Below are positions 36,730 to 45,693 of a DNA stretch of 46,850 bases, one piece after another (the stretch's first letter is position 1; each line of letters begins with the position of its first letter). The stretch lies in contig CALLKY010000019.1 in the NCBI GenBank assembly GCA_938083135.1, positions 1 to 46,850 of the forward strand, in the 5' to 3' direction. The notes beneath the pieces were generated by a model that worked only from the letters and a program-made list of their open reading frames with translations, did no database searches and was not told the DNA's origin. The translations under genes were made by a program, and so were the position numbers. This stretch comes from an uncultured Alphaproteobacteria bacterium (GTDB taxonomy: Bacteria > Pseudomonadota > Alphaproteobacteria > Bin95).

Positions 36730-36987
36730 GAAGTCCACGCGATCATTTCGGTCTCTCACCGTCAGTATACGACATTCCGGATAGAATATGGCGGCCTTGC
36801 GGCAAAGGGAAAGGGGCACCCGGCTGCCGCACGACGGATTGTTTAGAAAACTTGCCAATTCCAGGCGCATTGTAGCGGTTGAACTCAGCCGATGGGTAAA
36901 TGTCCATATTCTTTCACCGGCATTGATTGGGCCCGATTCTGATCGCAATTTCCTTAGCGAAGATACCGTAAAATAAGGAAACTTCTC

Positions 36988-37443
36988 GTGACAGATCAAT
37001 GGAAGCATGGCGGCGTTCAGGTCATTCCAGGCGATGAGCTCGATACCAACACACCGCAAACCCCTGGCATGAACCGCGCCGCCGCAATCAATTTCGCACG
37101 GGCCGGGGCGAAGCAATTATGGGCGGGGACGGTTCACATCCATGCTGATGCCAAGACTGGCGTCCACCACCACGGCGCGCTTGAGAGCGTGATTTATGTG
37201 TTGAAAGGCAAGGCCCGCATGCGTTGGGGTGAGAAGTTGGAATATGTGGCTGAAGCGGGTCCGGGGGATTTTATTTTCGTACCGCCCTATGTGCCGCACC
37301 AAGAAATCAACGCATCAGCGGATGAAGTGCTGGAATGCGTGCTTGTTCGCAGCGACCAAGAATCAGTCGTCGTGAACCTGGATGTTGAGCCGATTGAGAA
37401 ACCAGAATCCGTCAAATGGATAGATCCGATCTATCGGGACTGA
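36988..37443 (+). CDS. Cupin-domain protein
   Basis: This 151-residue single cupin has motif 1 [21 protein letters not shown] with the metal-binding His, His and Glu. Motif 2 is [16 protein letters not shown] with the last His. It is probably a small metal-dependent enzyme or sensor; the substrate is unknown. The start is GTG 36988 with AAGGAA eight bases upstream. It converges on the acyl-CoA synthetase gene, leaving 11 bp between stops. Confidence 0.85.
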   Translation: MTDQWKHGGVQVIPGDELDTNTPQTPGMNRAAAINFARAGAKQLWAGTVHIHADAKTGVHHHGALESVIYVLKGKARMRWGEKLEYVAEAGPGDFIFVPPYVPHQEINASADEVLECVLVRSDQESVVVNLDVEPIEKPESVKWIDPIYRD

Positions 37444-37454
37444 CCGGCGCTCGA

Positions 37455-38957
37455 TTAAGCGTCAGTACGCGCCAGCGCATCTTCCAGCAGGGCACGCCTG
37501 TCCACCTTGTTTGTGCTGGCAAGCGGCAATGCTTCTAGGAAGAAGATGCGGCGTGGGTGGGCATAGGCGGGGCCATTGGCGAGGGTGAATTGCTTCAGGT
37601 CATCCTCGCTAACCGCCGCGCCGTCTGCCAACACCACGAATGCCACTGGAACTTCGCCCTTAACCGCATGCGGGATAGGCACCACGGCGCTCTGCAGAAC
37701 ATCGCCGTGTTTTTCCAGAACGGCTTCAACTTCAGCCGGATAAATGTTCTCGCCGCCGGAGTTAAACATATCGTCGGCGCGGCTGACGAACCAGTAGAAA
37801 CCTTGGGCATCCCGGCGGAGCACGTCGCCGGTACGGAACCAGCCATCGCCGGGCAGCTTCGCCGCCGTGGCTTCTGGTAGATTGTGGTAGGCCAGCAGGA
37901 CACCAGGGTTTCGCACCCAAAGCTCGCCAGCCATTTCGCCGCCAGGGTCAGCCGGATTGTCTTCATCCATGACGAGCTTCACTTCGCCGCCAGGCAGGGG
38001 GTAGCCGCAAGAGCCGAGCGGGCGGGGAATGCCATCTGGATGTGCGCCGAACATCCGGGGGCCAGCTTCCGTCACGCCATATTGGATCATGATGCGAGGA
38101 TTGTTGAAGACCTGTTTCACTTGCGCCAGCAGCAGTTCGGACGCTGGCGCAGAACCCATGGACACTTCAGTCACCGATGAGAGATCCGTTGTGGCGAGCG
38201 TTTCCTGCTCCAGCATCAACATGGCGACCATCGCTGGGACACCGGATACGGTTGTCGGACGATAGTCTTCAATGGCTTTCAGGTAGGTCTTGGCGTTGAA
38301 ACGGGGCATCAACACGATGCGTGCGCCAGTGTAAAATGCGCTCTTCGTCACCATCAGCGCGTTCTTGTGGTAGAGCGGTGCGGCGATGAGGTAGGCCCCA
38401 TCCGGTCGCATCCAATCCGCCGTGGAAGGTCCCCACATTTGGCCGGTATGGCTCAACAGGACACCTTTTGGCTTGCCGGTTGAGCCTGACGTATAGGGCT
38501 GAAGGGCGGGCATGTCCGGCGTGGTTTCGATGGCTTCAAACGGCCCAAAATCAAGAAAGTCTTGGAATTCCGTGTCGAACGAAATATTCGGCAAGTCCGC
38601 TGGTGCTAAGTCGGCAAAGGCGTCCTCCACAAATGCCAGCTTGCAGCCTGCATCACCAAGCACATAAGCGACCATCTCGACAGATAATTTGATGTTAATC
38701 GGGGCAGGAATTACGCCAGCGCGCATCGCACCAAAGAAGACTGCCAAATATTCAACACGGTTCAACGCAAGGATGCCCACGCGATCACCCGCAACCAAGC
38801 CGCGTGAAACCAAGCCACGCGCTACGGCATCAGCCATATCGCTCAACTGTTCATAGGTGATGCTAAGGGGTGCCTTGGGGTCTTTAAGATCAACAATAGC
38901 CGGGCGGTCATGCCCAACATGGCGCTGAAAGATGCAGCCTAAATTGGTCTTACTCAT
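37455..38957 (-). CDS. Class I adenylate-forming acyl-CoA synthetase
   Basis: This 500-residue enzyme activates a carboxylic acid with ATP and CoA. It has the P-loop-like YTSGSTGKPKGVLLSH, the YGVTEAGP motif, GWFRTGDVLRRD and NSGGENIYPAEVE. The catalytic Lys near the C-terminus is in STNKVDRRAL. Chain length or aromatic specificity cannot be read. Directly upstream (38979-39107) lie three strong inverted repeats. Confidence 0.9.
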   Translation of the reverse strand: MSKTNLGCIFQRHVGHDRPAIVDLKDPKAPLSITYEQLSDMADAVARGLVSRGLVAGDRVGILALNRVEYLAVFFGAMRAGVIPAPINIKLSVEMVAYVLGDAGCKLAFVEDAFADLAPADLPNISFDTEFQDFLDFGPFEAIETTPDMPALQPYTSGSTGKPKGVLLSHTGQMWGPSTADWMRPDGAYLIAAPLYHKNALMVTKSAFYTGARIVLMPRFNAKTYLKAIEDYRPTTVSGVPAMVAMLMLEQETLATTDLSSVTEVSMGSAPASELLLAQVKQVFNNPRIMIQYGVTEAGPRMFGAHPDGIPRPLGSCGYPLPGGEVKLVMDEDNPADPGGEMAGELWVRNPGVLLAYHNLPEATAAKLPGDGWFRTGDVLRRDAQGFYWFVSRADDMFNSGGENIYPAEVEAVLEKHGDVLQSAVVPIPHAVKGEVPVAFVVLADGAAVSEDDLKQFTLANGPAYAHPRRIFFLEALPLASTNKVDRRALLEDALARTDA

Positions 38958-38978
38958 ATCAATCCTGAATGTCAGCTA

Positions 38979-39107
38979 GGGCAATTCCCGACCAATCTGA
39001 ACCAGATTAGTCGGGATAAATTGCCCGCAATCAATGTGATAGAGCGCCGGGCTGCGTGGCCAAGCGACGCACGGCGCTCTAGTACTGAAACAGAAAGCAT
39101 TGTTTCA
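38979..39107. repeat. Three consecutive intergenic hairpins (RIME/REP-like mosaic element)
   Basis: The 176-bp gap between the ferredoxin and acyl-CoA synthetase genes is filled by three inverted repeats. Hairpin 1 (38979-39026) has arms GGGCAATT plus CCCGACCAATCTG, with a 3-base bulge and one mismatch. Hairpin 2 (39041-39080) has AGAGCGCCG/CGGCGCTCT and an inner TGCGT/ACGCA. Hairpin 3 (39086-39107) has TGAAACA/TGTTTCA. The GC-rich middle unit is reminiscent of palindromic intergenic repeats of alphaproteobacteria. A terminator or attenuator role is also possible, although no U-tract follows. Confidence 0.65.
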
Positions 39108-39133
39108 AATCAATTTTAGGCCACTTGGGCATT

Positions 39134-39460
39134 TCAAAGCAATGACGGTGCTGTTGCAGGTAAACGAATAAGCAATTCGTCCATCTCTGCCGTTATGACG
39201 ATCTGACAGCCTAAGCGCGATGTCTCACCGGCACCTGGTGCTAGATCAAGGATCGACTCCTCTTCTTCGCTGGGCTGGGGGAGGGCGTCGAAGGCATTCT
39301 CCTCCAAGATGACATGGCAGGTGGAGCATGCCATCGCGCCCTCACAGTCGCCTTCAATGCCTGCGTCTAAGCGCCATGCAAGTGCAAGGATCGATTCGCC
39401 AATATGCGCCTCGGCATCCATGCGGCGTCCGTCTGCATATATGAATGTTACCTTTGGCAT
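39134..39460 (-). CDS. [2Fe-2S] ferredoxin, adrenodoxin type
   Basis: This 108-residue ferredoxin has the adrenodoxin-type cluster pattern: Cys in GDCEGAMACSTCH and a distal Cys in SRLGCQI, with EEESILDLA between. It likely supplies electrons for iron-sulfur assembly with the cysteine desulfurase encoded 4 bp upstream, or for a monooxygenase. I chose ATG 39460 (MPKVTFIYADGRRM); a start at 39481 would overlap iscS. Confidence 0.9.
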   Translation of the reverse strand: MPKVTFIYADGRRMDAEAHIGESILALAWRLDAGIEGDCEGAMACSTCHVILEENAFDALPQPSEEEESILDLAPGAGETSRLGCQIVITAEMDELLIRLPATAPSLL

Positions 39461-39464
39461 CGGT

Positions 39465-40646
39465 CTATTCCGCTGCTGCATTGATACGGGCGATATCTGC
39501 TGCTGCTCTTGCCAATAGCTCCGCCGCGCGCACAGCTTCGGCCTCCGTCGTTTGCCGCCCGAAGGCGATGCGGACGGATCGTGCGGCGTCTATTGGAGAG
39601 AGGCCGATTGCTTTTAGGACGTAGGATGGCTCGACAGATGCGGACGAGCAGGCGGAGCCCGTGGAGATCGCCACATCAGGTGCTGCATTGATGAGCGGCA
39701 ACGCATCTGCGCCGTCGAACTGCAGGTTCAGGTTGCCAGTTGTGCGTCGTTCCATACTTGCGTTGATCGTATAGCGCGCGCCGGCCTTATTGAGTGCCGA
39801 TAGAAAGCTTGAGCGGATGCGGGCCAGCCGCTCGGCCTCCGCAGCCATCTCCGCTTTTGCCAATACTGCGGCCTTGCCAAATCCAACGCATAAAGGTGCC
39901 GGCAATGTGCCAGACCGGAACCCGCGTTCTTGCCCGCCGCCATGGATTAGCGGCAGTACCCGGGCCCGTGGGCGACGACGAATGTAGAGCGCGCCAATAC
40001 CTTTAGGGCCGTACATCTTGTGCGCAGAGATGCTGAGTAGGTCGATATCTGTTGTGGACATATCCAGTGGGATTTTGCCAGTCGCCTGGGCTGCATCAAC
40101 ATGCAAGAGCGCGCCTGCCGCGCGGGTCAGCCGCGCGGCCTCGGCGATTGGCTGGATGGTCCCGATTTCGTTATTCACTGCCATGAGAGAAACAAGCGTT
40201 GTCGGTGCCTGCAGCTTTTCTTCCAACAGATCTAGGTCGATCAGGCCATCTGGCTGAACAGGCAAAACTTCGGTCTCAAAACCTTCCTCAGCCAATGCTG
40301 CGACGGAGGCGAGGACGCATTTATGTTCGGTCGCGAATGTGAGCACACGGGCAACACCATCACCCATGCGTTGACGAAACCGGCCAGCGCCGATGATCGC
40401 CAAGTTGTTGGCTTCAGTTGCACCCGATGTGAAAATGATTTCGCGACTGTCGGCACCGATCAGCGTCGCAATCTCTTTCCGCGCTGTTTCAACGGCATTC
40501 TCAGCATCCTGACCAAACACGTGCTGTGTAGAATGCGGGTTGCCGAAATTGGACGTGAGGTAGGGCAGCATGGCTTCCAACACCCGCGCGTCCATCGGCG
40601 TTGTCGCTTGATAATCCAAATAGATTGCGTCTGCGCTTGCGGTCAT
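39465..40646 (-). CDS. Cysteine desulfurase, IscS/NifS type
   Basis: This 393-residue PLP enzyme removes sulfur from cysteine for Fe-S clusters and tRNA thiolation. The PLP Lys is in SISAHKMYGPKGIGALY, the His-bearing segment is FATEHKCVLAS, and the catalytic Cys is in STGSACSSASVEPSYVL. The Cys-loop phrase is IscS-like. It lies 6 bp downstream of a second, divergent desulfurase gene and 4 bp before a ferredoxin gene. No iscU, sufB or iscR is in the window. Confidence 0.92.
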   Translation of the reverse strand: MTASADAIYLDYQATTPMDARVLEAMLPYLTSNFGNPHSTQHVFGQDAENAVETARKEIATLIGADSREIIFTSGATEANNLAIIGAGRFRQRMGDGVARVLTFATEHKCVLASVAALAEEGFETEVLPVQPDGLIDLDLLEEKLQAPTTLVSLMAVNNEIGTIQPIAEAARLTRAAGALLHVDAAQATGKIPLDMSTTDIDLLSISAHKMYGPKGIGALYIRRRPRARVLPLIHGGGQERGFRSGTLPAPLCVGFGKAAVLAKAEMAAEAERLARIRSSFLSALNKAGARYTINASMERRTTGNLNLQFDGADALPLINAAPDVAISTGSACSSASVEPSYVLKAIGLSPIDAARSVRIAFGRQTTEAEAVRAAELLARAAADIARINAAAE

Positions 40647-40652
40647 GGCGCT

Positions 40653-41765
40653 TCAGGTCCCAGCGGAATTCGCGTTTCGTCTCATATATAGCGCGGTCCA
40701 GGCTGCAACGAAGGCCTCAATTTCAGCTTCCGTGGTGGAGAGGCCGAGGCTGACGCGAATTGTGCCAGCTGCGATATCGTCGCGAAGACCCATCGCTTCA
40801 AGCACATGGCTTGCCCCGACTTTGCCCGATGAGCAGGCAGCACCAGCAGACACAGCAATGCCCGCAAGGTCCATGGCCATCACTTGGGTCGCCGCATCCA
40901 CGCCCGGCATGGCGATGGATGCTGTCGTGGCGAGGCGCGGTGCATCCAAACCGTTTAGAACGGTGCTGGGTGCGGCTGCCAGAACTGCCGCTTCCATTTG
41001 ATCCCTGAGGTGCGCGATTTGAGGCTGTGCAGCCAAGCTCGCGTCCAGTGCAGTAAGCGCGCCGCCAAAGCCTGCGATGCCAAGCACGTTTTCAGACCCG
41101 CCACGCAGCCCGCGCTCCTGCCCACCGCCGGTCAACAGCGCTTTTGGGACGACACCTTTGCGAAATACGGCAGCGCCTGCACCCAAGGGTCCGCCGATTT
41201 TGGCAGAGGAGAACGCCAGCATATCCGCGTCGAGATCAGCCAGGACGACAGGCATTTTACCAAACGCTTGGGCCGCATCTACAGCCAGCAAGCCGCCTTT
41301 GGCGTGGACGCATTCAGCGATGTCGGCGATAGGTTGAATGGTGCCAGTCTCATTATTGGCAAGCATGACAGCGACGATTGCGTTCGAAGCATCATCGGTG
41401 AGTGTATTCTCAAGCGCCGCAATATCCAGCAACCCGTTCGGAAGGACTGGCAAGGTTTCAGCATGAGGTGCCGCTTCAAGAATGGCGGCATGCTCTGTTG
41501 CTGACGCGAGAATGCGTGATCTGCCGGGAATATTGAGCATCAACTGGCAGGCTTCTGATCCAGACGCAGTGAATGCGATGTCTTCAGCCCTAGCACTTGT
41601 GCACTCTGCAAGCGCAGCGCGTGCATCCTCAACCATCCGACGGACAGCGCGACCGTGGCCGTGGATGGATGATGGATTTCCACACAAGGCCATTGCCTCT
41701 GCGATCGCCGCAGCTGCTTCCGGCAGGAGTGGTGCCGCTGCATTATGATCTAGGTAAATCCGCAT
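40653..41765 (-). CDS. Second, divergent cysteine desulfurase-family protein
   Basis: This 370-residue NifS-like PLP protein keeps the catalytic Cys (SAGAACSSGKVGASHVL), the ATEHAAIL histidine and a candidate PLP Lys. The canonical S-A-H-K is here FSSAKIGGPLGAG, so the His before Lys is Ala, and the later PKG is PLG. The SGTEANN motif is SGSEACQ. It may be a specialised desulfurase or a partner of the downstream IscS. Such pairs recur in alphaproteobacteria (established arrangement, exact role unsettled). It diverges from the alpha/beta hydrolase gene with 156 bp between. Confidence 0.85.
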   Translation of the reverse strand: MRIYLDHNAAAPLLPEAAAAIAEAMALCGNPSSIHGHGRAVRRMVEDARAALAECTSARAEDIAFTASGSEACQLMLNIPGRSRILASATEHAAILEAAPHAETLPVLPNGLLDIAALENTLTDDASNAIVAVMLANNETGTIQPIADIAECVHAKGGLLAVDAAQAFGKMPVVLADLDADMLAFSSAKIGGPLGAGAAVFRKGVVPKALLTGGGQERGLRGGSENVLGIAGFGGALTALDASLAAQPQIAHLRDQMEAAVLAAAPSTVLNGLDAPRLATTASIAMPGVDAATQVMAMDLAGIAVSAGAACSSGKVGASHVLEAMGLRDDIAAGTIRVSLGLSTTEAEIEAFVAAWTALYMRRNANSAGT

Positions 41766-41921
41766 AAAGCCATATGTATCCGGGTGCGCGGCATAGAGGG
41801 CAGTCTTAAAGTGCGACGGATTGACCCAAATTCTTGAAATTGTCCGCGATTTGTGGTCTTTAGCGCTTCCTCCGGCGCTCGGGACCTAGCAGCGCAGCGA
41901 CATTTGAGAAGCAGGTAGTTC

Positions 41922-42641
41922 ATGGCAGAAGTCATTATCCCGGGGCCAGAAGGCAGGCTCGAAGGTCGCTATCATCATGTGGAGGGAAGCGATTCTCCAC
42001 TGGCGATCATCTTGCACCCGCATCCGCAATATGGCGGGAACATGCACAACAAGGTCGTGCAGGGCCTGGCGCAGATTTACATCAAGCGCGGGTTTTCGAC
42101 ACTCCGCTTTAACTTCCGCGGCGTTGGCCGCAGCCAGGGAACCTATTCCCGCGGTGAGGGCGAGCTCACGGATGCGGCGGCGGCCCTTGATTGGCTGCAG
42201 ACGCTAAAGCCTGATGCGAAGAACGTTTGGGTTGCTGGATTCTCCTTCGGTGCCTGGATCGGCATGCAATTGCTGATGCGCCGGCCAGAAATCGGTGGGT
42301 TCATCTCGGTCTCCCCACCGGCCAATATGTATGACTTCTCATTCCTGGCACCGTGCCCGTCATCCGGGCTGATCATCCATGGCGACGCTGATGAGATTGT
42401 GCCACAGGAAGCCGTGCTGCGACTTGTCGATAAGCTTTCGCTCCAAAAAGGCATCGTCATCGATTACGAGAATATCGAAGGGGCTGGCCACGTCTTCATG
42501 AAAGACCTGGAAATGATGCTTGGGCGCGTCGCCGTTTATGTCGACAGGCGCCTGGAAGACGAAGCGCTGCTATTGGCGCCGCCTGAAGAAGAGGCGGAAG
42601 AAGCAGAAGGCGATGCAGACGAAGCCTCCACGGCCAAATAA
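41922..42641 (+). CDS. Alpha/beta hydrolase
   Basis: This 239-residue hydrolase has the nucleophile elbow GFSFGAW, the upstream HPHPQYGGNMHNKVV and NFRGVGRSQG segments, IHGDADEIV with the acid, and GAGHVF with the catalytic His. It matches a family often found next to alphaproteobacterial Fe-S gene clusters; the substrate is unknown. The last 25 residues are very acidic (EEEAEEAEGDADEAS) and overlap the convergent anmK gene by 106 bp. Confidence 0.88.
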   Translation: MAEVIIPGPEGRLEGRYHHVEGSDSPLAIILHPHPQYGGNMHNKVVQGLAQIYIKRGFSTLRFNFRGVGRSQGTYSRGEGELTDAAAALDWLQTLKPDAKNVWVAGFSFGAWIGMQLLMRRPEIGGFISVSPPANMYDFSFLAPCPSSGLIIHGDADEIVPQEAVLRLVDKLSLQKGIVIDYENIEGAGHVFMKDLEMMLGRVAVYVDRRLEDEALLLAPPEEEAEEAEGDADEASTAK

Positions 42642-43738
42642 CTACCTGTTTTTGGCGGTGACGGGTAGGCAATACGACCGCCCGTCATTGGGCTGGGCGC
42701 ACCGGTTGTTCCAGGGAAGCTGATCGGCAAGCCTGCTTTCGTGCGCACCGCCAAATAGGCAAAAGCCTCTGCTTCAAGGTTATCGCCATCGCGGCCAATG
42801 GCTTCGATAGGATCAACCGGCGCTTCAAGGTTTGCCGCCAGCCGTTCCATCATCCAACTGTTCAGCCGACCACCGCCGGTGACGAGCCAGCGTTTTGGTG
42901 GCTCTGGCAAAATCTCAATGCTCTGAGCGATAGCCGCGACGGTAATTTCCGTCAGCGTGGCGGTGCCATCGCGTGGACTAAGGCCATCGGCCATCGCCAT
43001 GGTGAAGTCCAAACGGTCCAGTGACTTAGGCGCAGCATTGCTGAAGAAATCGGCGGCCAGTGCTTGCTTCACGCGCGATTGATCAATGTGGCCTGTCCTT
43101 GCAAACCCGCCGTCCTGATCAACGAGATGGTTCGTGTGGGTCTGCATCCAGTCATCGAGCGGGCCATTGCCAGGGCCGGTGTCGCAGGCGATCAACGCAC
43201 CGCGCGCACCGATCCAGGTGATATTCGCTACACCGCCGATGTTAAGGATGGCGATGGGACGTTCCGGGACGGAGGCCGCAATCGCCACATGATAAATTGG
43301 TGCTAGCGGGGCACCTTCACCGCCGGCAGCGACATCGGCAGTTCTGAAATCAAATGCTGTTGGAATGCCTGTGGCGTCCGCTAATCGCTGGCCATCGCCG
43401 ATCTGCCAGGTCCGCCCATTTGCAGGATCATGGGCGACGGTTTGGCCGTGGAATCCAATCAGATCTATGTCTACTGCCTTCCGCCCAGTTGTTTGCAAGA
43501 GATGCGCCACGGCGTCTGCATGGAGGTCTGTCAGTTCGACTTCCAATGTACCTGGATCAATGTCGCCAGCGATTGCGCGCCGAAGGTCGGACCGGAATGC
43601 GTCGGAATAGGGCGCAAAGAACACGCCAAGCGGTTCTGCATGCGCACCGCCATCTGTTTCGAGGAGTGCTGCATCGACGCCATCCAAGGATGTGCCACTC
43701 ATCAGCCCTAAGCTGAGCGCCAAATCATAATCCTCCAA
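42536..43738 (-). CDS. anmK: Anhydro-N-acetylmuramic acid kinase AnmK
   Basis: This 400-residue cell-wall recycling enzyme phosphorylates and opens 1,6-anhydro-MurNAc. Its motifs are GLMSGTSLDGVDAAL, DLIGFHGQTVAHDP, NIGGVANITW, CDTGPGNGPLDDW and SFPGTTGAPSPMTGGRIA. Family members normally end near that last motif. Here about 40 further Ser/Ala-rich residues run antisense into the alpha/beta hydrolase gene, so the ancestral stop seems lost. The start is TTG 43738, with no better ATG in frame before the conserved N-terminus. Confidence 0.9.
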   Translation of the reverse strand: MEDYDLALSLGLMSGTSLDGVDAALLETDGGAHAEPLGVFFAPYSDAFRSDLRRAIAGDIDPGTLEVELTDLHADAVAHLLQTTGRKAVDIDLIGFHGQTVAHDPANGRTWQIGDGQRLADATGIPTAFDFRTADVAAGGEGAPLAPIYHVAIAASVPERPIAILNIGGVANITWIGARGALIACDTGPGNGPLDDWMQTHTNHLVDQDGGFARTGHIDQSRVKQALAADFFSNAAPKSLDRLDFTMAMADGLSPRDGTATLTEITVAAIAQSIEILPEPPKRWLVTGGGRLNSWMMERLAANLEAPVDPIEAIGRDGDNLEAEAFAYLAVRTKAGLPISFPGTTGAPSPMTGGRIAYPSPPKTGSYLAVEASSASPSASSASSSGGANSSASSSRRLST

Positions 43739-43835
43739 TGGGGCCTGACCCTAGCGTTAAGAAATGTTAACGATTGCCCAATAAATACATTTTCTATAGC
43801 TTTTTTTTGCGAACGCAATTGGAGTTAGGACTGCC

Positions 43836-44294
43836 ATGCAGGACCAATCCATAACGTCCTCTAAGCCGCTAGAATCAGAAGTTTATTACCACTTTTTCTA
43901 TCTCAGCTAAGCGCGCTCTACTTCTGTGTCAGATGAGATTGATGCAATTCTAGCAGCGTCCCGCCGCAACAATGTGAAAGTTGACGTGACGGGAATGCTG
44001 TTGTTCCACGAAGGCTCTTTCATCCAGTATTTGGAAGGGCCGCAAACAGGCGTGGTCGCGACGCGGCAGCGGATCGCATTGGATGACCGACATAGCGGTA
44101 TGCTCAAGCTTTCCGAGGGGCCAGTTGCTCAACGGCTTTTTGGTGAATGGAGCATGGGCTTTCGGCAGGACAACAGCTTGCCGGAGCTGCAGAGCTTTCA
44201 TTTTGACCTTGATGCGCTGGAAAAACGATTGCCTGAAACGACCCTGACCATGGTCCGGACAATGATGCGCACGGTGTTTCAGACGGCGCGATAA
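43836..44294 (+). pseudogene. BLUF blue-light photoreceptor gene with an in-frame TAA
   Basis: From ATG 43836 (TTGGAGTTAGGA upstream) the frame reads a BLUF domain of 152 codons interrupted by one TAA at codon 25 (43908-43910). Read through the stop, the flavin-site residues are Tyr22, Asn46, Gln64 and Trp105. Their spacing is identical to AppA Tyr21, Asn45, Gln63 and Trp104. The rest is intact (SRRNN, TGMLLFHEGSFIQYLEG, EWSMGF). A CAA to TAA change is the simplest cause, because Gln is a natural residue after YLS. A GTG at 43926 could start a truncated 122-residue form lacking the first strand and Tyr22. It could also be a sequencing error. Confidence 0.85.
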
Positions 44295-44419
44295 ATGGGT
44301 TGCGGCATAGGGCTGCGTTGCCTCACGGGCCGCAGGCGTGCTAATTCGCGGCAGGCGTTGAGGCGACCCAGGTTGGGGCGCTTGGCCAGCGCCTGCTTCA
44401 ATATCCCCGGATCAATGCC

Positions 44420-45685
44420 ATGACCACGCCCACACCAGAGGCACAATCAGAATTCCTTCGCGCCATGACTGAGCGCGGGTTTATGCACCAATGCACGGAT
44501 TTTGCGGCACTCGACGCTAAGGCCGTCAGGGAGCCAGTGACAGCCTATATCGGCTTTGATTGCACGGCCGACAGCCTGCATGTTGGCAGCCTTGTTCAGA
44601 TTATGATGCTGCGTTGGCTGCAAAAAACCGGCCATAAGCCAATCGTCCTGATGGGCGGCGGCACCACAAAGATTGGCGACCCGTCCGGCAAGGATGAAGC
44701 GCGCCAGCTTATTACGGTCGAGCAAATCCAGCAGAATATGGCTGGCATCCGTAGCGTCTTCGAAAAATTCCTGACCTTCGGGGATGGCCCGACGGACGCC
44801 GTTATGGTCGATAATGCAGAATGGCTGGATGAGCTTAAATATATCCCACTGCTGCGAGACGTAGGCCGGCACTTCTCTGTCAATCGCATGCTGACTATGG
44901 ACAGCGTTAAAACACGGTTGGAGCGGGATCAACCGTTATCATTCCTGGAATTCAACTACATGATATTGCAGGCATATGACTTCGCGGAACTGGCGCGTCG
45001 CCATGGCTGTGCGTTGCAGATGGGCGGATCCGACCAGTGGGGCAATATTGTCATGGGCGCGGACCTTGCCCGCCGCATGGACGGCAGTGAGGCTTATGGC
45101 CTGACCACGCCGCTGATCACGACCTCTGGCGGTGCCAAAATGGGCAAGACGGCCGCGGGTGCGATCTGGCTGAACGAGGACCGCTTGAGCGCCTACGATT
45201 ATTGGCAGTTCTGGCGGAATACGGGCGATGATGATGTAGGCAGGTTCCTCCGTCTTTTCACGGACATGGACTTAGCCGAGATCGCTCGCCTCGAAGCTTT
45301 GGATGGTGCTGAGTTGAACGAGGCCAAGAAGATCCTTGCCACTGCAGCGACCGCGATGGCCCATGGTCAGGCTGCTGCTGCGGCGGCGGCGGAGACGGCC
45401 CGCCAAGCCTTTGAGCTGGGCAGCCAGGAAGCGGACCTGCCGACAGCCGATGCGCCTCGCGACCAACTGGAAGCCGGTGTTCCTGCATTTGTGGCGCTGA
45501 ACCTGGCTGGGTTGGTGAAATCTAACGGCGAGGGGCGGCGTTTGATCAAGGGCGGTGGTGCCAGGGTAAATGATAAGCCGATCACGGCAGACGACCAGAC
45601 GATATCGCTCAAAGACGCCGGGCCGAATGGTGCCATCAAACTCTCCGCAGGTAAAAAGCGGCATGTGCTTTTGCGTGCTGTGTAG
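44420..45685 (+). CDS. tyrS: Tyrosyl-tRNA synthetase
   Basis: This 421-residue class I synthetase charges tRNA-Tyr. It has the HIGH-like LHVGSLV after GFDCTADS, the tyrosine pocket [15 protein letters not shown] and [11 protein letters not shown], and the KMSKS-like [13 protein letters not shown]-terminal S4 domain ([12 protein letters not shown]) is present. It is followed after 8 bp by a metal-hydrolase-family gene. Confidence 0.95.
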   Translation: MTTPTPEAQSEFLRAMTERGFMHQCTDFAALDAKAVREPVTAYIGFDCTADSLHVGSLVQIMMLRWLQKTGHKPIVLMGGGTTKIGDPSGKDEARQLITVEQIQQNMAGIRSVFEKFLTFGDGPTDAVMVDNAEWLDELKYIPLLRDVGRHFSVNRMLTMDSVKTRLERDQPLSFLEFNYMILQAYDFAELARRHGCALQMGGSDQWGNIVMGADLARRMDGSEAYGLTTPLITTSGGAKMGKTAAGAIWLNEDRLSAYDYWQFWRNTGDDDVGRFLRLFTDMDLAEIARLEALDGAELNEAKKILATAATAMAHGQAAAAAAAETARQAFELGSQEADLPTADAPRDQLEAGVPAFVALNLAGLVKSNGEGRRLIKGGGARVNDKPITADDQTISLKDAGPNGAIKLSAGKKRHVLLRAV

Positions 45686-45693
45686 GTTCCGCC

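Noticed and set aside
36730-36987. Small gene between clpS and the cupin gene (for example 36788-36976 plus)
   Set aside because: No family match, no ribosome binding site and inconsistent codon use; it looks like a divergent promoter region.
44279-44412. Minus-strand coding-like frame between the BLUF gene and tyrS (segments [14 protein letters not shown] and RSPMPQPIYRAV)
   Set aside because: No ATG or GTG start, overlaps both neighbours and no recognised family; possibly chance in GC-rich DNA.
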